A stretch of DNA of 64,000 nt from Orientallactaga sibirica. Its lineage: Eukaryota > Chordata > Mammalia > Rodentia > Dipodidae. The first letter of the stretch is position 1. Each line of letters begins with the position of its first letter. The stretch lies in NCBI GenBank assembly GCA_036365145.1, contig JAEOAD010000040.1, forward strand, positions 13,146,501 to 13,210,500. The letters run 5' to 3'. Shown here piece by piece: positions 62,640 through 64,000 of the stretch. Under the pieces are notes generated by a model that had not been told where the DNA came from, searched no databases, and saw only the letters and a list, made by a program, of their open reading frames with translations. The translations under genes and the position numbers were made by a program.

Positions 62640-62987
62640 TTTTGCAGTCAGGTTTGCATTGCTGACAGAAAACACCTGACCAAGAGCAGCTTGTGGAAAA
62701 AAGGGTTTATTTTGGCTCACAGACTCGAGGGGAAGCTCCCTGATGACAGGGGAAAACAATGGCATGAGCAGAATATGGACATCACCTCCTGGCCAATATC
62801 GGGGGGACAGCAGCAACAGGAATGTGTGCCAAACACTGGCAAGGGGAAGCTGTCTATAATGCCCATATCTCCACCCCCAACAATACACTGCCTCCAGGAG
62901 GCTTTAATTCCCAAATTACCATCAGCTAGTTTCCTAGCATTCAGAACACCTAAAGTTTATGGGGGACACCTGAATCAACCCACCACA
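62640..62987 (-). repeat. 5' LTR of the MaLR-like element
   Basis: Plus-strand TTTTGCAGTCAGGTTTGCAT to AATCAACCCACCACA; the terminal TG is changed to TT at this end. Confidence 0.85.
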
Positions 62988-63186
62988 AGGGGATTCTGGA
63001 AATGCATAGGTATAAAGGCATGCACCTGATACTTTTGGGTCATTGTGCATATTTGGTACTGTTGGCATGAGATAAAAGGATGGGCAAGTGGTACGTAGAA
63101 CTTGGTCCCTGAAGTGCCTCGAACACCAAGCTAGGAGTTTAGATGTTATTCTGAAAGGTATGTGCTGTAAGGTCTCTCTCTCTCTC

Positions 63187-63350
63187 TCTTTTTTTTTTTT
63201 TTTTTTTTTTTTTGAGATAGGGTCTCACTCTAGTCCAGGCTGACCTGGAATTCACTCTGTAGTTTCAGGGTGGCCTTGAACTCATGGCGATCCTCCTACC
63301 TCTGCCTCCAGAGTTCTGGGATTAAAGGTGTGTGCTGCCACACCAGGCTT
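63187..63350 (-). repeat. B1-type SINE
   Basis: About 25 T, GAGATAGGGTCTCACTCTAG to GTGCTGCCACACCAGGC. Confidence 0.93.
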
Positions 63351-63359
63351 TCTCTGTTT

Positions 63360-63389
63360 TATTTTTTTAATTTTTTTTTATTTGAAGGA

Positions 63390-63443
<54 letters not shown>

Positions 63444-63592
63444 GGCACACCAGGGCCTTTAGCCACTGCAAACGAACTCCGTGTGCATCCACTACCTTGT
63501 GCATCTGACTTACATGGGTACTGGGGAGTTGAACCTGGGTCCTTAAGTTTCACAGGTGAGCACCTTAACTACTAAGCCATCTCTCCAGCCCT
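63360..63592 (-). repeat. DIP-like SINE with long GA run
   Basis: ATTTTTTTTTATTTGAAGGA tail, about 50 bp (GA)n, head AAGCCATCTCTCCAGCCC. Confidence 0.93.
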
Positions 63593-63599
63593 CTGTTTG

Positions 63600-63742
63600 G
63601 TTTTTTGAGATTGGGTCTCTCTCTAGCACAGGCTGACCTTGAAATCTCTATGTAGTCTCAGGCTGGTCTTGAATTCACAGAGATCCTCCTACCTCTGTCT
63701 CCTGAGTGCTGGGATTAAAGGCATGTGCCACCATGCATGACA
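63600..63742 (-). repeat. B1-type SINE
   Basis: TTTTTTGAGATTGGGTCTCTC to GTGCCACCATGCATGAC. Confidence 0.88.
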
Positions 63743-63744
63743 GA

Positions 63745-63872
63745 GAGACAGAGAGACTGGCCACATCAGAACCTCCAGTGCATGCACCACCTTGTGCATC
63801 TGGCTTTATGTGGATACTGGGGAATCAAACTCAGGTCATTACACTTTGCAGGCAAGGCCATCTCTCCAGCCT
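63745..63872 (-). repeat. DIP-like SINE with deletions
   Basis: GAGAGACAGAGAGACTGGCC to CAGGCAAGGCCATCTCTCCAGCC; missing the CTTAACCGCTAA bases. Confidence 0.85.
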
Positions 63873-63879
63873 GCACTTG

Positions 63880-63935
63880 AGATCTTTCTCTCTCTCTCTT
63901 TCTTCCTTCCTTCCTTCCTTTCTTTCTCTCTCTCT

Positions 63936-64000
<65 letters not shown>
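63880..64000. repeat. CT/TTCC/(TTTC)n microsatellite at the window edge
   Basis: Runs of TC, TTCC and at least 16 TTTC units; it continues past the window. Confidence 0.94.

Larger units (their letters stand above)
61163..62987 (-). mobile_element. Complete MaLR-like LTR retrotransposon (non-coding)
   Basis: Two LTRs (61163-61487 and 62640-62987) in direct orientation enclose about 1.15 kb. Perfect 5-bp target duplication AGGGG at 61158-61162 and 62988-62992. Minus orientation: the upstream LTR is on the right and is followed by a primer-site-like TTGGTACTGAGAAGTAGG. The LTRs contain AATAAA in that sense. The internal part has no long open frame, as usual for MaLR, which depend on ERVL proteins (known). 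Confidence 0.88.

Noticed and set aside
61884..62888. Open frames of up to 143 codons within the MaLR-like element
   Set aside because: They fall in LTR and non-coding internal sequence, in different frames on both strands, and show no retroviral protein motifs.

Overview
This is mammalian nuclear DNA from a rodent, most likely a jerboa or close relative (Dipodoidea, Jaculus-like). The main clue is repeat content. Two SINE families dominate: a 7SL-derived B1-type element, and a tRNA-derived element of the B2 superfamily. The second has a GGCTGGAGAGATGGCTTAGC head, a body with 'GCCAGATGCACAAGGTGGCGCATGC'-like sequence and a CT-rich/AAATAAATA tail. I call it DIP-like after the SINE described from dipodoids; the family name and species are inference from remembered consensus sequences. 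Gene density is low, the genes have introns, and there are CA/CT/TTTC microsatellites and no bacterial-type operons.

Two related protein genes run right to left (minus strand). EXOC1 (exocyst subunit 1, the Sec3 orthologue) fills roughly the left half. A CpG-rich promoter and non-coding exon 1 lie near 31.0-31.4 kb. The first seven coding exons lie at 22.4, 20.9, 15.0, 8.2, 6.9, 6.5 and 4.8 kb, giving 1074 nt (358 codons) in one continuous frame; the rest of the gene lies beyond the left edge. About 17 kb upstream of the EXOC1 promoter, in the same orientation, is EXOC1L. It encodes only a Sec3 N-terminal (PIP2-binding) type domain. Its last two coding exons are at 56.1-55.97 kb and 48.87-48.61 kb; its first coding exon was not found and probably lies to the right. 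The middle EXOC1L exon and EXOC1 exon 3 are both 131 nt with the same phases, as expected for an old tandem gene duplication.

Region by region: 1-22.4 kb holds EXOC1 exons in introns crowded with SINEs and a solo ERVK-like LTR (19.87-20.27 kb). 22.4-31 kb is EXOC1 intron 1, with a 1.7-1.8 kb tandem duplication containing 63-bp repeats, a nested DIP insertion and another LTR. 31-48 kb is intergenic, with a long CT tract beside the promoter, an RPS12 processed pseudogene, old LINE/MIR pieces and a very similar 2.57 kb tandem duplication (42.19-47.34 kb). 48-56 kb is EXOC1L, whose intron holds an unexplained coding-like ORF (49.34-49.62 kb), a solo MaLR-type LTR and a higher-order minisatellite (54.26-55.30 kb). 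56-64 kb lies upstream of EXOC1L exon 2 and includes a complete MaLR-like element with two LTRs and 5-bp target duplications.

The points most worth a second look are a DIP subfamily carrying a near-consensus CTCF motif (four copies here), the unidentified ORF at 49.3 kb, and the two recent tandem duplications. I found no CRISPR array, tRNA gene or other RNA gene. Ends of old repeats are approximate to about 10-20 bases.
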